Below are positions 8,836 through 18,125 of a stretch of DNA of 64,000 nt, one piece after another. Below the pieces are notes generated by a model. The model saw nothing but the letters and a program-made list of their open reading frames with translations. It did not search any database and was not told the DNA's origin. The stretch covers positions 248,405-312,404 of the forward strand of contig NZ_JAFA01000008.1 of the NCBI RefSeq assembly GCF_000519185.1. Reading direction: 5' to 3'. The DNA comes from Paraburkholderia nodosa DSM 21604. GTDB lineage: Bacteria > Pseudomonadota > Gammaproteobacteria > Burkholderiales > Burkholderiaceae. How positions within the stretch are numbered: the stretch's first letter is position 1; each line of letters opens with the position of its first letter. Position numbers and translations under genes: made by a program.

Positions 8836-9300
8836 ATGAGTACGCTCGAACAGTTGTACGCCCAAGCGGAGAAGCGCCGCGTCGAGAACCAGCTGCCCTA
8901 CGCGGGCGCGGTATCGCCCGCAGAGGCATTCGAGCTTCTGCAACTCGACCCGCGTGCGCGCCTCGTCGACGTGCGCACGCGCGCTGAACTCGACTGGGTC
9001 GGCCGTCCCGTCGTGGGCGACGGCCAATATTCGCACATCGAATGGACCCGCTATCCGGGCGGCGTGCCCAACGCCGAGTTCCTCACCCAGCTCAAGAGCG
9101 CCGTGGAAGCCGACGCGCCCGTGCTGTTCCTGTGCCGCAGCGCCGCGCGCTCCAAGCTCGCCGCCATCGAGGCCGCAAAGGCCGGCTTCACGAAGGCCTA
9201 TGACCTGCTCGAAGGCTTCGAAGGCGACAAGGACGGCCAGGGGCACCGCAAGACCGTCACCGGCTGGTGCTTCCGAGGCCTGCCGTGGATCGGCGCCTAA
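8836..9300 (+). CDS. Rhodanese-like sulfurtransferase
   Basis: A 154-residue single-domain rhodanese. The active-site loop is LFLCRSAARSK with persulfide-forming Cys100; VDVRTRAE near residues 44-51 is the usual rhodanese N-terminal signature. The ATG at 8836 is chosen because AGGAGA lies ten bases upstream; longer in-frame extensions run into the glnA control region. Family members transfer sulfane sulfur to acceptors such as cyanide or thiols; the in-vivo acceptor is unknown. It is divergent from glnA. Confidence 0.9.
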   Translation: MSTLEQLYAQAEKRRVENQLPYAGAVSPAEAFELLQLDPRARLVDVRTRAELDWVGRPVVGDGQYSHIEWTRYPGGVPNAEFLTQLKSAVEADAPVLFLCRSAARSKLAAIEAAKAGFTKAYDLLEGFEGDKDGQGHRKTVTGWCFRGLPWIGA

Positions 9301-9454
9301 GACCGCTGCGCTCCAACCTGACGGGCCACTCTGAGCGCCCGGTGTGACACGCCGATGATGCGCCGCCTGCCCTACAGGCGTACGCGGCGCACCTTCACAC
9401 GCTGATTCAAAAACCGGCGCGCGGCCCACTGCGGCGCTCGCGATCGGGCGAGCC

Positions 9455-10264
9455 TTAGCCCGGCGCCGCCGGCTCGACCACATCGCCGCCCAGCTCGTGC
9501 ACGCCTTCGCGCAGCTTCACGAATGCCGCCGCCACGGCTTCGGGCTCGCCCTTCACGCCCAGATCGATGTGCCGGCGCGCATAAATACCGCCGCGCTCCG
9601 TATCGCCCACGCTCGGCAGGCTGAACACCCGCACGCCCTGAAAATCGCGCTCGATGCGCTCCATGAGCGGCGTGAGCGTCGACTCCGGCAGCTCGAACAC
9701 GAGCAGCGACTTCTCGGCGTGCGGCGTCTGGTGATGCAGGTGTGCGTACTTCGTGTCGAGCACCCACTCGATCATCGGCCAGGCCATCACGGGGAAACCG
9801 GGCACGAAGTAATGATCGCGAATCGAAAAGCCCGGAATCTTGTTGTAGCCGTTCGGGATGATCTCGCAGCCCTGCGGGAACGTGCCCATCTGGAAGCGGT
9901 GCAGGTTCTCGGGTGACTGGTAGTTCACGGGATCGGCGCCCGTGTGCATGTCGCGGATGCGCTCGCGGATCGCCGCTTCGGCGTCGGGGTGCAACGCGAG
10001 CGGCACGCCCAGCGCCGCTGCGGCGCACTGGCGAGTGTGGTCGTCCGGCGTCGCGCCGATGCCGCCCGTCGAGAACACGATGTCGCCCGAAGCGAACGAG
10101 CGCCGCAACGTTTCGGTGATGCGCTCGGGGTCGTCGCCCACGTACTGGGCCCACTCGAGCGAGAGGCCGCGCGCGCCGAGCAGTTCGATGACCTTCGGCA
10201 GATGCTTGTCGGAGCGGCGCCCCGAGAGAATCTCGTCGCCGATGATGATGACGCCAAATGCCAT
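9455..10264 (-). CDS. CinA N-terminal-like molybdopterin-binding domain protein
   Basis: A 269-residue protein with a MoCF_biosynth (MogA/CinA-N) domain. Visible elements are IIGDEILSGRRSD at the N-terminus, the FSTGGIGATPDD loop near residues 80-92 and the PGFP motif. Full-length CinA continues into a C-terminal nicotinamide-nucleotide deamidase domain, absent here. The related bacterial family is annotated as competence/damage-inducible protein A or as a putative nucleotide pyrophosphatase. An in-frame extension upstream overlaps the EI24 gene and lacks a better start, so the ATG at 10264 is used. The EI24 gene ends 35 bases upstream on the same strand. Confidence 0.88.
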   Translation of the reverse strand: MAFGVIIIGDEILSGRRSDKHLPKVIELLGARGLSLEWAQYVGDDPERITETLRRSFASGDIVFSTGGIGATPDDHTRQCAAAALGVPLALHPDAEAAIRERIRDMHTGADPVNYQSPENLHRFQMGTFPQGCEIIPNGYNKIPGFSIRDHYFVPGFPVMAWPMIEWVLDTKYAHLHHQTPHAEKSLLVFELPESTLTPLMERIERDFQGVRVFSLPSVGDTERGGIYARRHIDLGVKGEPEAVAAAFVKLREGVHELGGDVVEPAAPG

Positions 10265-10299
10265 GGGTCGCCTCGTTGGATTGTCTTGATGATTAAGCG

Positions 10300-11133
10300 T
10301 TAGTGCACGATCGTCACGTCGCCGGACGCCTGCTGCACTTCGTGAGCGCGCATGCGCTGAAGCGCGCGCAGGCAGTAGTGTCCGAACCAGAGCGCCGTGA
10401 ACACCAGAATGAACGCATAGATCCAGATGGTCACCGCCGCCAGCACCGGGAAGAACAGCAGCAGCCACGCTGATACGGCCCAGATCGCCGTGGGCAGCGA
10501 GCCCAGCAGTCCGCTCACCACGCCGATCACGAGCAGCGGCAGGCGGTGGCTGCGCACCAGCGCGCGGCGCTCCTCCACGCTTGCGTGCAGCGCGAGCGCG
10601 TCGTAGGTCATCACCCGATACGTGAGCCAGCCCCACAAGAGCGGCGGAATGAGCGCGAAGAACGGTGGAATGAGCCACAGCGGCAGCGTCACGATCATCA
10701 CGATCAGGCAGACGAGGGTCGTGGCAAGCGCATAGAACAGGCTGCCGTACCAGCTGCCGCCGCGCCGCATTTCGAGCATCCCGTACTGGCGCTTCGAAAG
10801 ATGGCGAATCACGCGCGGCATCGAAATCGCGACGATCAGCAGCAGAACCGAGATCACGATGAGCGGAATCGTCAGGATGATGACGAGAAACGGCGCGATC
10901 GTCGCACGCAGCCAGCCGAAGCCGAGCGCGTCGAATAGATGATAGAGATAGGTCGTCGACGACCAGTTCGCGAGCGCGCCGCGCATGAGGTCGAGCAGCG
11001 GCTGCCAGAACACATAGAGCACGGCGCCCCACACCGCCGCCGCCACGAGAAATGGCACGAAGGTGAGGAGCAGCATGGCGGGATGGAACACGCTCGCGAG
11101 CGCGCGTCCGAACGAGCGCAACAGGTCATTCAT
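10300..11133 (-). CDS. EI24 domain membrane protein
   Basis: A 277-residue integral membrane protein of the EI24/CysZ-like family, with hydrophobic segments near residues 20-45, 70-110, 150-180 and 200-245. CysZ members move sulfate, but that role cannot be assumed here. The start MNDLLRSF is preferred to an upstream in-frame ATG that adds 25 residues of basic, non-hydrophobic sequence. It sits between the CinA-like gene (35-base gap) and the sterol desaturase-like gene (138-base gap). Confidence 0.8.
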   Translation of the reverse strand: MNDLLRSFGRALASVFHPAMLLLTFVPFLVAAAVWGAVLYVFWQPLLDLMRGALANWSSTTYLYHLFDALGFGWLRATIAPFLVIILTIPLIVISVLLLIVAISMPRVIRHLSKRQYGMLEMRRGGSWYGSLFYALATTLVCLIVMIVTLPLWLIPPFFALIPPLLWGWLTYRVMTYDALALHASVEERRALVRSHRLPLLVIGVVSGLLGSLPTAIWAVSAWLLLFFPVLAAVTIWIYAFILVFTALWFGHYCLRALQRMRAHEVQQASGDVTIVH

Positions 11134-11271
11134 GCGAGCGGAATACGGCGAAAAGGACAGGTAGAGAACACGGTGTCGGCGAAATCGGTGCGACCAAGCC
11201 GACAGCATAAACCACCGCGCGTACGGCGGGTAAGACGGGTGCGAGGAAGCGCAAGGGCGCCGCGCCGGCGC

Positions 11272-12330
11272 TCAGGTCACGGTGGCGTCGTCGCGCGCCT
11301 CGGCTGGCGCGCCAGTGGCAGCATGGGCGCGCGAACGCAGGCGCCGCGCGATGCGGGTGAACGCATAACCCTGCTGCGCCCAGAAGCCCTCGCCATAGCG
11401 CGCGCCTTCGAGCTGGTCGCGAATGCCCGTGGGCTCGATCTCGCGATTGAACGACGCGCTGCCGAACATCATGTCCCACCAGGGAAACAGCACGCCGAAG
11501 TTGCAGCCATAGTGGGTGCCTTCGTGGCCATAGCCGATGGCGTGATGGCGGCGGTGAAAACGCGGGCTCACCACGAGCCGCTCGCCGAGCCAGCCGAAAT
11601 GCACGCGGATGTTGGCGTGCTGCACGCTCTGCACGAAGTTCGTGAGCGCGACGAGCACAACGAACTGCGCGGGCGGCACCCCGATGACGAGCGCCACGGC
11701 GGCGAACATGCATGATTGTCCGATCACGTCGAGCAGGTGGTTGCGGTCATCGCACCAGAGCGACATCTTGCGCTGGCTGTGATGCACGGCGTGCAGCTCC
11801 CACCAGATGCCGTAGCGATGCGAAAGCCGGTGATACCAGTAGCTGAAGAAGTCGAGCACCACGAGGTAGATCGCGAACGCCACGAGCGGCTGCGTGGTCA
11901 CACCCGGCCAGAGATTGTCGAGATCCACCGTCTTCACGCCCATGAGCCGCAGCGCGCTCTGCGCACGGTCGAAGAACGGCTGCATCGTGAAGAAGAACAG
12001 CAGGTTCAGAATGCCGAGGCGCGTGACCCACGTGTAGAGCGCATCGACGCCCACACCCTTGCGGTCGCGCCACTTCTCCGCGGGCACGAGCGCTTCGAGC
12101 GGGCGCAGCAGCGTGTACATCAGGCCCACTTCGAGCAGGCCCACGATCACCCAGTACAGCGCGTCGTAGGTGTCTTCATCCACGTTCATCATGCCGACGC
12201 GGAAGAGCAGCGGCTGAATGACGTTGATGTAGAGGAGCGTTTGCAGCCAGGAGACGAGGTCGTCTGCCGACGCGACCACGGACTGCCCCGCGTGCGCGAC
12301 GAAGGCCAGCAACGACGCCACCGTATCCAT
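11272..12330 (-). CDS. Sterol desaturase-family (FA hydroxylase) membrane protein
   Basis: A 352-residue membrane di-iron oxygenase. The histidine clusters that ligate iron are HRLSH, HAVHHSQ and HRRHH, followed by EGTHYGCN. Several membrane helices precede and separate them. Bacterial members hydroxylate or desaturate lipids; the substrate here is unknown. The start is the ATG at 12330, 17 bases after the stop of the beta-propeller gene, so the two are probably cotranscribed. Confidence 0.88.
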   Translation of the reverse strand: MDTVASLLAFVAHAGQSVVASADDLVSWLQTLLYINVIQPLLFRVGMMNVDEDTYDALYWVIVGLLEVGLMYTLLRPLEALVPAEKWRDRKGVGVDALYTWVTRLGILNLLFFFTMQPFFDRAQSALRLMGVKTVDLDNLWPGVTTQPLVAFAIYLVVLDFFSYWYHRLSHRYGIWWELHAVHHSQRKMSLWCDDRNHLLDVIGQSCMFAAVALVIGVPPAQFVVLVALTNFVQSVQHANIRVHFGWLGERLVVSPRFHRRHHAIGYGHEGTHYGCNFGVLFPWWDMMFGSASFNREIEPTGIRDQLEGARYGEGFWAQQGYAFTRIARRLRSRAHAATGAPAEARDDATVT

Positions 12331-12347
12331 GCGCGCGCCCCGTTGCT

Positions 12348-13373
12348 TTAAGCCCCGTTCGGCGCCGTGACGGGCGCGCGATCGTAGAAGTAGATGCCAT
12401 GCGGCGAGCGGCCCACAGCGATGGTCTTGATGAGCTTCCGGGTTTGCATGTCGATGAGGCCGATGTGCTTCGCGAAACGGAACGTCACCCACAGGTAGCG
12501 CTTGTCGGCGGTCAGCTCCATGTCGTCGGGGCCGGGCATCAGGCCGCTGATCTCGCCGGTCTTTTCGAGGGTGTCCTCGTCGATGATGCTGATGACGTTC
12601 GCCACACGGCTCGACACCAGCACGTGGCGGCCGTCCACGAGCGAGCGGAAGTTGTGCGCGGCCTTGCCCACCTGGATCGTCTTGACGATCTTCTGGTTGC
12701 GCCAGTCCACCACCGCCACGTAGTCGGCGCCCGTCATGCCGATGAGCAGGTACTTGTCGCCGGGCGTGAGCCACAGGCCTGCCGGTGCGGCACCGACCTT
12801 CATCTTCCAGAGCAGCTTCTGCGTCGGCAGATCGACCGCCGCGATTTCGCCCGAGACCTGCAGCGAAACGAACACGGTGCGGCTGTCGTTCGTGAACGCC
12901 AGGTGGCTCGGCATGGCCGAGAGCGGCAGGCGTTTGGCGAGCGTGATGTTGCTGCCGCCAGCGTAGTTGTAGATGTCGAGGCGGTCGAGGCGCAGGCCCG
13001 TGGTGACGAACCACTTGCGGTCGGGCGAGAAGCCGAGCTGGTACGGGTCTTCGACGTTTTCGACCCAGCGCTGCGGCTTGCCGGTTTTCGGATCGACGAA
13101 CAGGAGGTTGTTCGACACCGAGTTCGCGACGATCAGCGAGGTGTTGTCCGGCGTGGGAAACAGGTGGTGCGGTTCCTTGCCCGTGGGCACGGTGCCGACG
13201 ACTTCGTGCGTCTTGTCGTCGATGAGGCTCAGCGTGGCTTCGCCCGAATTCAGGACGATGATGTTGTTCGCGTAAGCGGCCGTGGAGGCGAAGGTGGCAA
13301 GCGTCGCTGCGCAAGCGAGCGCAAACGTTGCGGCCTTGGCGGCGACGCGGCTAAAGGTGTTGTTGTTCGACAT
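12348..13373 (-). CDS. Periplasmic YncE-like beta-propeller protein
   Basis: A 341-residue exported protein. A signal peptide is clear: basic N-terminus, hydrophobic core to about residue 32 and a probable cleavage after AYA. The rest is about seven YVTN/YncE-type blades with recurring patterns such as ViDDKTHEVVGTVPTGKEPH and IDMQTRKLIKTIAVGRSPH. Such proteins act as scaffolds or bind DNA or metals; none of these roles is visible here. It is the first gene of a minus-strand run with the sterol desaturase-like gene. Confidence 0.85.
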   Translation of the reverse strand: MSNNNTFSRVAAKAATFALACAATLATFASTAAYANNIIVLNSGEATLSLIDDKTHEVVGTVPTGKEPHHLFPTPDNTSLIVANSVSNNLLFVDPKTGKPQRWVENVEDPYQLGFSPDRKWFVTTGLRLDRLDIYNYAGGSNITLAKRLPLSAMPSHLAFTNDSRTVFVSLQVSGEIAAVDLPTQKLLWKMKVGAAPAGLWLTPGDKYLLIGMTGADYVAVVDWRNQKIVKTIQVGKAAHNFRSLVDGRHVLVSSRVANVISIIDEDTLEKTGEISGLMPGPDDMELTADKRYLWVTFRFAKHIGLIDMQTRKLIKTIAVGRSPHGIYFYDRAPVTAPNGA

Positions 13374-13453
13374 GAAGAATCGTTCCCGGGCAGATTCGTG
13401 ATTGTAGAACGTCTACCCGCACGCAAGGTTGACGTAGGGCCCTTGAAATATGC

Positions 13454-13480
13454 AAGGGGCGCAATTAAGCGCCCCTTTTT
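13454..13480. terminator. GC-rich hairpin between hrpA and the beta-propeller gene
   Basis: A 9-bp stem AAGGGGCGC, loop AATTAA and GCGCCCCTT are followed by TTTTT on the plus strand. On the minus strand, where hrpA transcripts arrive, the T tract is poor (TTGCATATTT). It may end hrpA transcription inefficiently and block antisense transcription. Confidence 0.6.
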
Positions 13481-13518
13481 CGAACAATTCGAACAACTGT
13501 TATGGCCCGTAATGCGCC

Positions 13519-16500
13519 TTATCGCTGCATCGATTCCCATACCTTGTGGAGGCGCTTGACCGAAACCGGCATCGGCGTGCGCAATTCCTGCGCGAAGAGC
13601 GAGATGCGCAGCTCTTCGAGCAGCCAGCGGAACTCCGAAAGACGCGGATCGAACACGCCGCCGCGCTGCGAGAGCGCGCGCTGATACTGCTGCGCGAGCG
13701 GCTGGAATTCCGCGGCCTGGCGCGCGTCGCGCGCGGGGTCGGCGCGCAGCTTGTCGATACGCAGCGCGACGCCCTTCAAGTAGCGCGGGAAATGCACGAG
13801 CTGCGCATAGGGCGTCTCCAGAATGAAGCGCTTGCTGATGAGCGCGTCGACCTGCGCCTGCATGTCCGCCCCCGGCGCGCCGAAGGCCTTGGCCTGCACG
13901 AGCTTCTTGGCCAACGACGCGTACTCCGCGAGAATCTGCCCCACCAGACGCGCGATTTCCTGCGCGAGCAGCGAGAGACGTCCGCGGCCTTCGTCCTTGC
14001 GTGCGTGGAAGCTCGCGTCGTCGTCGGGCAGCGGGTCTTGCAGGCAGGCGCGGTCGAGCGCGAGTTCGACCAGCTGGTCGCGCAGTTCCTCCTGCGTGGC
14101 GCGCGCCATGAACTGCATCGCCATCTCGCGCAGACCCGGCAGGTTCTTCTCCAGGTAGCGGATCGGCTCGCGCAGCTGCAGCGCGAAGAGCCGGCGCAGC
14201 CCCGCGCGATGGATGCGCGCGGCCTCCTCCGGCGAATCGAACACTTCGACGTCGCAATGGGTGCCGCGATCGACGAGCGCCGGATAGCCGAACAGCGTCT
14301 GTCCGCCGCGGCGGATTTCCAGCAGCTCGGGCAGCTTGCCGAAATTCCACGTCGTGAGGTTTTCGTAGAGCGCCGTGGCGGGCGTTGCGTCACCCGGCGC
14401 GAGCGTATGCGGCGCGTTGGTCTTTTGCGGCGCGTGGTGGTTTGCGACGCGCTCGACCTGGGCGTTCTGAGTTACCTCACCGCCCTGCGCATGCGTTTCC
14501 AGCGCGGCGAGCGCAGTCGCGCTCGCAAGCTTCTGAAACTGCTGCTGCGCCTGCGCGCCGAGTTCGGCGCGCAGTTGCGCGAGGTTGCGGCCCATCGCGA
14601 GCTGGCGACCATGCTCGTCGATCACCTTGAAGTTCATGAAGAGGTGCGCGGGCAGCGTCTCCAGCTTGAAATCGGCGGACTTCAGGGCGATCTGCTTTTG
14701 CTCGCGCACGTCGGCGATCAGCGCTTCCATGAGCCCGCCCGCACCGAAACGCTCGCCGCCCACGCGCTCCGCGAAGCCGGCCGCGTACTCGGGCAGCGGC
14801 ACGCAGTGGCGGCGCAGTTTCTGCGGCAGCGACTTCAGGAGCAGTTGCGCCTTCTCCTTGAGCATACCCGGCACGAGCCATTCGCAGCGGCGCGCATCGA
14901 CCTGGTTGAGCGCGTAGAGCGGCACCGCGAGCGTCACGCCGTCGCGCGGCGAGCCCGGCTCGAAGTGATACGTGAGCGCCATCGCCACGCCCGACATCGT
15001 CATGCGCTTCGGGAACAGCTCGGTCGTCACGCCCGCTGCTTCGTGGCGCATCAGGTCGTCGCGAGAGAGGTACAAAAGACGCAGCTTGTCCTCGGGCTGG
15101 CCGCCCTTCCTCACCTCGTCGCGATACCAGCGCTCGAACGACGCCCCCGAGTAAATGCCTTCGGGAATCGCCTGATCGTAGAAGCCGTAGATCAGCTCAT
15201 CGTCGACCAGCACGTCCTGGCGGCGCGACTTGTGTTCCAGTTGCTCGATATCGGCGAGCAGCTTGCGGTTGTGCGCGAAGAACGCGAGCTTCGTGTCGAA
15301 TTCGCCTTCCACGAGCGCGCCGCGAATAAAGAGTTCGCGCGCACGGGCCGGGTCCTGCTTGCCGAACGCCACGCGCCGGCGTTGATACACCGTCAGGCCA
15401 TACAGCACCCCGCGCTCGAACGCGCTCACCTGCGCCGCGCGTTTTTCCCAATGCGGCTCGGAGAGCGACTTCTTCAGCAAATGCGCGCCAACCTTCTCCA
15501 GCCACTCGGGCTCGATCTTCGCGATGCAGCGCGCGTAGAGGCGGCTCGTTTCGACGAGTTCGGCCGCCACCACCCAGCGCCCCGCCTTCTTCACGAGCGC
15601 CGAGCCCGGCCACAGATGGAATTTGATGCCGCGCGCGCCGAGGTAATGCGGCTCGTCGTCGGCCTTCAGGCCGATATTGCCGAGCAGGCCCGTGAGCAGC
15701 GAGTGATGGATCTGCTCGTAGGTTGCATCCGCTTCGTTGATGCGCCAGCCATGCTCGCGCACCACGGTCAGCAATTGCGAATGCACGTCGCGCCATTCGC
15801 GCAGACGCAGGTGCGACAGGAAATTCGCGCGGCAGGCATCGAGCAGCTGCCGGTTGGACTTCTTGTGCGCGACGGCCTCCTCGAACCAGGCCCAGATCTT
15901 GAGCCACTGGAGAAACTCGGAGCGCTCGTCGGCAAAACGGCGATGCGCCTGGTCCGCCTGCTCCTGCGCCTCGATCGGCCGGTCGCGCGGATCCTGCACC
16001 GAAAGCGCGCTCGCGATGATGAGCACTTCGCGCAGCGCCTGCTCGTCGCGCGCGCCGAGAATCATGCGGCCCACGCGCGGATCGAGCGGCAGGCGCGCGA
16101 GTTCGCGGCCGAGCGGCGTGAGCGCGTTGTCGTCGTCCACGGCGCCGAGTTCGTTGAGCAGCTGGTAGCCGTCGGCGATCGCGCGGCCCGGCGGCGGCTC
16201 GATGAACGGGAACGTCTCGATCGCCGTGAGATGCAGCGACTTCATGCGCAGAATCACGGCAGCGAGCGACGAGCGCAGGATTTCCGGATCGGAGAAGCGC
16301 GGCCGCGCGATGAAATCCGCTTCCTCGTAAAGCCGGATGCAGATGCCGTCCGCGACACGCCCGCAACGGCCCGCGCGCTGGCTCGCCGCCGCCTGTGCAA
16401 TCGACTCGATCTGCAACTGCTCGACCTTGTTGCGATACGAATAGCGCTTCACGCGCGCGAGGCCCGTATCGACCACGTAGCGGATGCCCGGCACTGTAAG

Positions 16501-18102
16501 CGACGTTTCGGCCACATTGGTCGCGAGCACGATGCGGCGCGCGTTCGACGGCTTGAATACGCGCTCCTGCTCCTGCGCGGAAAGCCGTGCGAACAGCGGC
16601 AGGATTTCCGTGTGCGGCGGATGATGCTTGCGCAGCGCCTCGGCCGCGTCGCGGATTTCGCGCTCGCCGGGCAGGAACACCAGCACGTCGCCCGAGCCTT
16701 CGCGGCAGAGTTCGTCGACGGCATCGACGATCGCTTCCATCAGGTCGCGATCGGTATCGCGTTGCGACTTCGCGCCTTTTTCGCGGCCCGTCGTGCCCTG
16801 CGCGTTCTTCACCGCCGGGCTGTCTTCCTGCACCGGGCGATAGCGCACCTCGACGGGATACAGCCGCCCGCTCACCTCGATCACCGGCGCGGGCTTTTCC
16901 TCGCTGCCGAAGTGGCGCGCGAAGCGATCGGCGTCGATGGTCGCCGAAGTCACGATCAGCTTGAGGTCGGGCCGGTGCGGCAGAATCTCCTTCAGATAGC
17001 CGAGCAGGAAGTCGATGTTCAGGCTGCGCTCGTGCGCCTCGTCGATGATGATGGTGTCGTAGGCCTTGAGCAGCGGATCGGTTTGCGTCTCCGCGAGCAA
17101 AATGCCGTCGGTCATGAGCTTGACCGAGGCGCCCGGCGAGAGATTGTCGGTGAAGCGCACCTTGTAGCCGACCACTTCGCCGAACGGCGTACTGAGTTCG
17201 TCGGCGATGCGCCGCGCCGTGGCCGAAGCCGCGATCCGGCGCGGCTGCGTATGGCCGATCAATCCCGTGCCGCCCGCGCCGAGGCCGCGGCCCAGCGCGA
17301 GCGCGATCTTCGGCAACTGCGTGGTCTTGCCCGAGCCCGTTTCGCCGCTCACGATCACGACCTGATTCTGGGCAATCGCACGTGCGATTTCCTCACGTCG
17401 GCCGGAGACCGGCAGCGCTTCGGGGAACGTGATGGGCGGCACCTTGTTCGGCTCGACGTTCGTGCGCGGTGCACGCGGCGGACGCTCCTGGCGTTCGGCG
17501 CGCGGCGCGCGATCACGTTCACGTTCGCCTTCGTTGCCGGGGCGCGGCGCGTGTTCCGATTTCGGCTTTGCGGGTCGCTGCGGATTCGGCGGGTTCTGCG
17601 GCTTCGCCTGCTTCGGGGGTTGCTGCGCGCGCGGCGGTTGATTGCGCGGCGCCTCGGCGCGCCCCTCGCCCGATTCGTTGGAGCGGTCTCGCGGCGCGTT
17701 TCGCTGCGCCGGGCGTTGATCGTCGCGCACCTCGCGTGGCTTGGCCGGCTGCGCGGCGCGGCGCTCCGTACGCGGTTCGCCTCGCGATGGAGATTGTGAC
17801 TGCGGCGCGGCCTTCGTTTCGCCTCCCTGCTCAGGGCGCTGATCTGGGCGCTGCTCCGCGCGCGGCGGCGTCTGCTGCTGCGTCTGCGGTTGCGTCTGCT
17901 CCGCGCGCTTGTCCTGCACGCGCGCGCCGCCCAGCGCGCCGCCGCCTATCAGCGCGCCAAGCTTGTCCGTCGACGCGAGCTTTTGCCCGTCGCCATACTT
18001 CTGCGACGCGCTTTTCGCTTTCGCGCCGTCCTGCGCCGTTTCCTTCCCGGCCGGGGTGTTGCTGCCCTGCGCCGAGGCAGGTCTTTTGGGTACATTCGAC
18101 AT
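13519..18102 (-). CDS. hrpA: ATP-dependent RNA helicase HrpA
   Basis: A 1527-residue DEAH-box helicase. Motif I is GETGSGKTTQLP near residue 252 and motif II is DEAHERS; motif VI is QRAGRCGR. The helicase core is followed by the HA2/OB region and the long HrpA C-terminal domain. The first 230 or so residues are a low-complexity, disordered-looking stretch rich in Pro, Arg, Gln and Ala, which makes the protein roughly 200 residues longer than E. coli HrpA (about 1300). In E. coli it resolves stalled ribosomes and processes mRNA. Its ATG is only 23 bases from the divergent argA ATG. Confidence 0.95.
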   Translation of the reverse strand: MSNVPKRPASAQGSNTPAGKETAQDGAKAKSASQKYGDGQKLASTDKLGALIGGGALGGARVQDKRAEQTQPQTQQQTPPRAEQRPDQRPEQGGETKAAPQSQSPSRGEPRTERRAAQPAKPREVRDDQRPAQRNAPRDRSNESGEGRAEAPRNQPPRAQQPPKQAKPQNPPNPQRPAKPKSEHAPRPGNEGERERDRAPRAERQERPPRAPRTNVEPNKVPPITFPEALPVSGRREEIARAIAQNQVVIVSGETGSGKTTQLPKIALALGRGLGAGGTGLIGHTQPRRIAASATARRIADELSTPFGEVVGYKVRFTDNLSPGASVKLMTDGILLAETQTDPLLKAYDTIIIDEAHERSLNIDFLLGYLKEILPHRPDLKLIVTSATIDADRFARHFGSEEKPAPVIEVSGRLYPVEVRYRPVQEDSPAVKNAQGTTGREKGAKSQRDTDRDLMEAIVDAVDELCREGSGDVLVFLPGEREIRDAAEALRKHHPPHTEILPLFARLSAQEQERVFKPSNARRIVLATNVAETSLTVPGIRYVVDTGLARVKRYSYRNKVEQLQIESIAQAAASQRAGRCGRVADGICIRLYEEADFIARPRFSDPEILRSSLAAVILRMKSLHLTAIETFPFIEPPPGRAIADGYQLLNELGAVDDDNALTPLGRELARLPLDPRVGRMILGARDEQALREVLIIASALSVQDPRDRPIEAQEQADQAHRRFADERSEFLQWLKIWAWFEEAVAHKKSNRQLLDACRANFLSHLRLREWRDVHSQLLTVVREHGWRINEADATYEQIHHSLLTGLLGNIGLKADDEPHYLGARGIKFHLWPGSALVKKAGRWVVAAELVETSRLYARCIAKIEPEWLEKVGAHLLKKSLSEPHWEKRAAQVSAFERGVLYGLTVYQRRRVAFGKQDPARARELFIRGALVEGEFDTKLAFFAHNRKLLADIEQLEHKSRRQDVLVDDELIYGFYDQAIPEGIYSGASFERWYRDEVRKGGQPEDKLRLLYLSRDDLMRHEAAGVTTELFPKRMTMSGVAMALTYHFEPGSPRDGVTLAVPLYALNQVDARRCEWLVPGMLKEKAQLLLKSLPQKLRRHCVPLPEYAAGFAERVGGERFGAGGLMEALIADVREQKQIALKSADFKLETLPAHLFMNFKVIDEHGRQLAMGRNLAQLRAELGAQAQQQFQKLASATALAALETHAQGGEVTQNAQVERVANHHAPQKTNAPHTLAPGDATPATALYENLTTWNFGKLPELLEIRRGGQTLFGYPALVDRGTHCDVEVFDSPEEAARIHRAGLRRLFALQLREPIRYLEKNLPGLREMAMQFMARATQEELRDQLVELALDRACLQDPLPDDDASFHARKDEGRGRLSLLAQEIARLVGQILAEYASLAKKLVQAKAFGAPGADMQAQVDALISKRFILETPYAQLVHFPRYLKGVALRIDKLRADPARDARQAAEFQPLAQQYQRALSQRGGVFDPRLSEFRWLLEELRISLFAQELRTPMPVSVKRLHKVWESMQR

Positions 18103-18125
18103 GGGGGCGCATTATAATCCCGGGC

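Noticed and set aside
13546..17799. A plus-strand open frame of about 1417 codons antisense to hrpA
   Set aside because: It lies entirely within hrpA, shows no domain and owes its openness to third-position GC bias.
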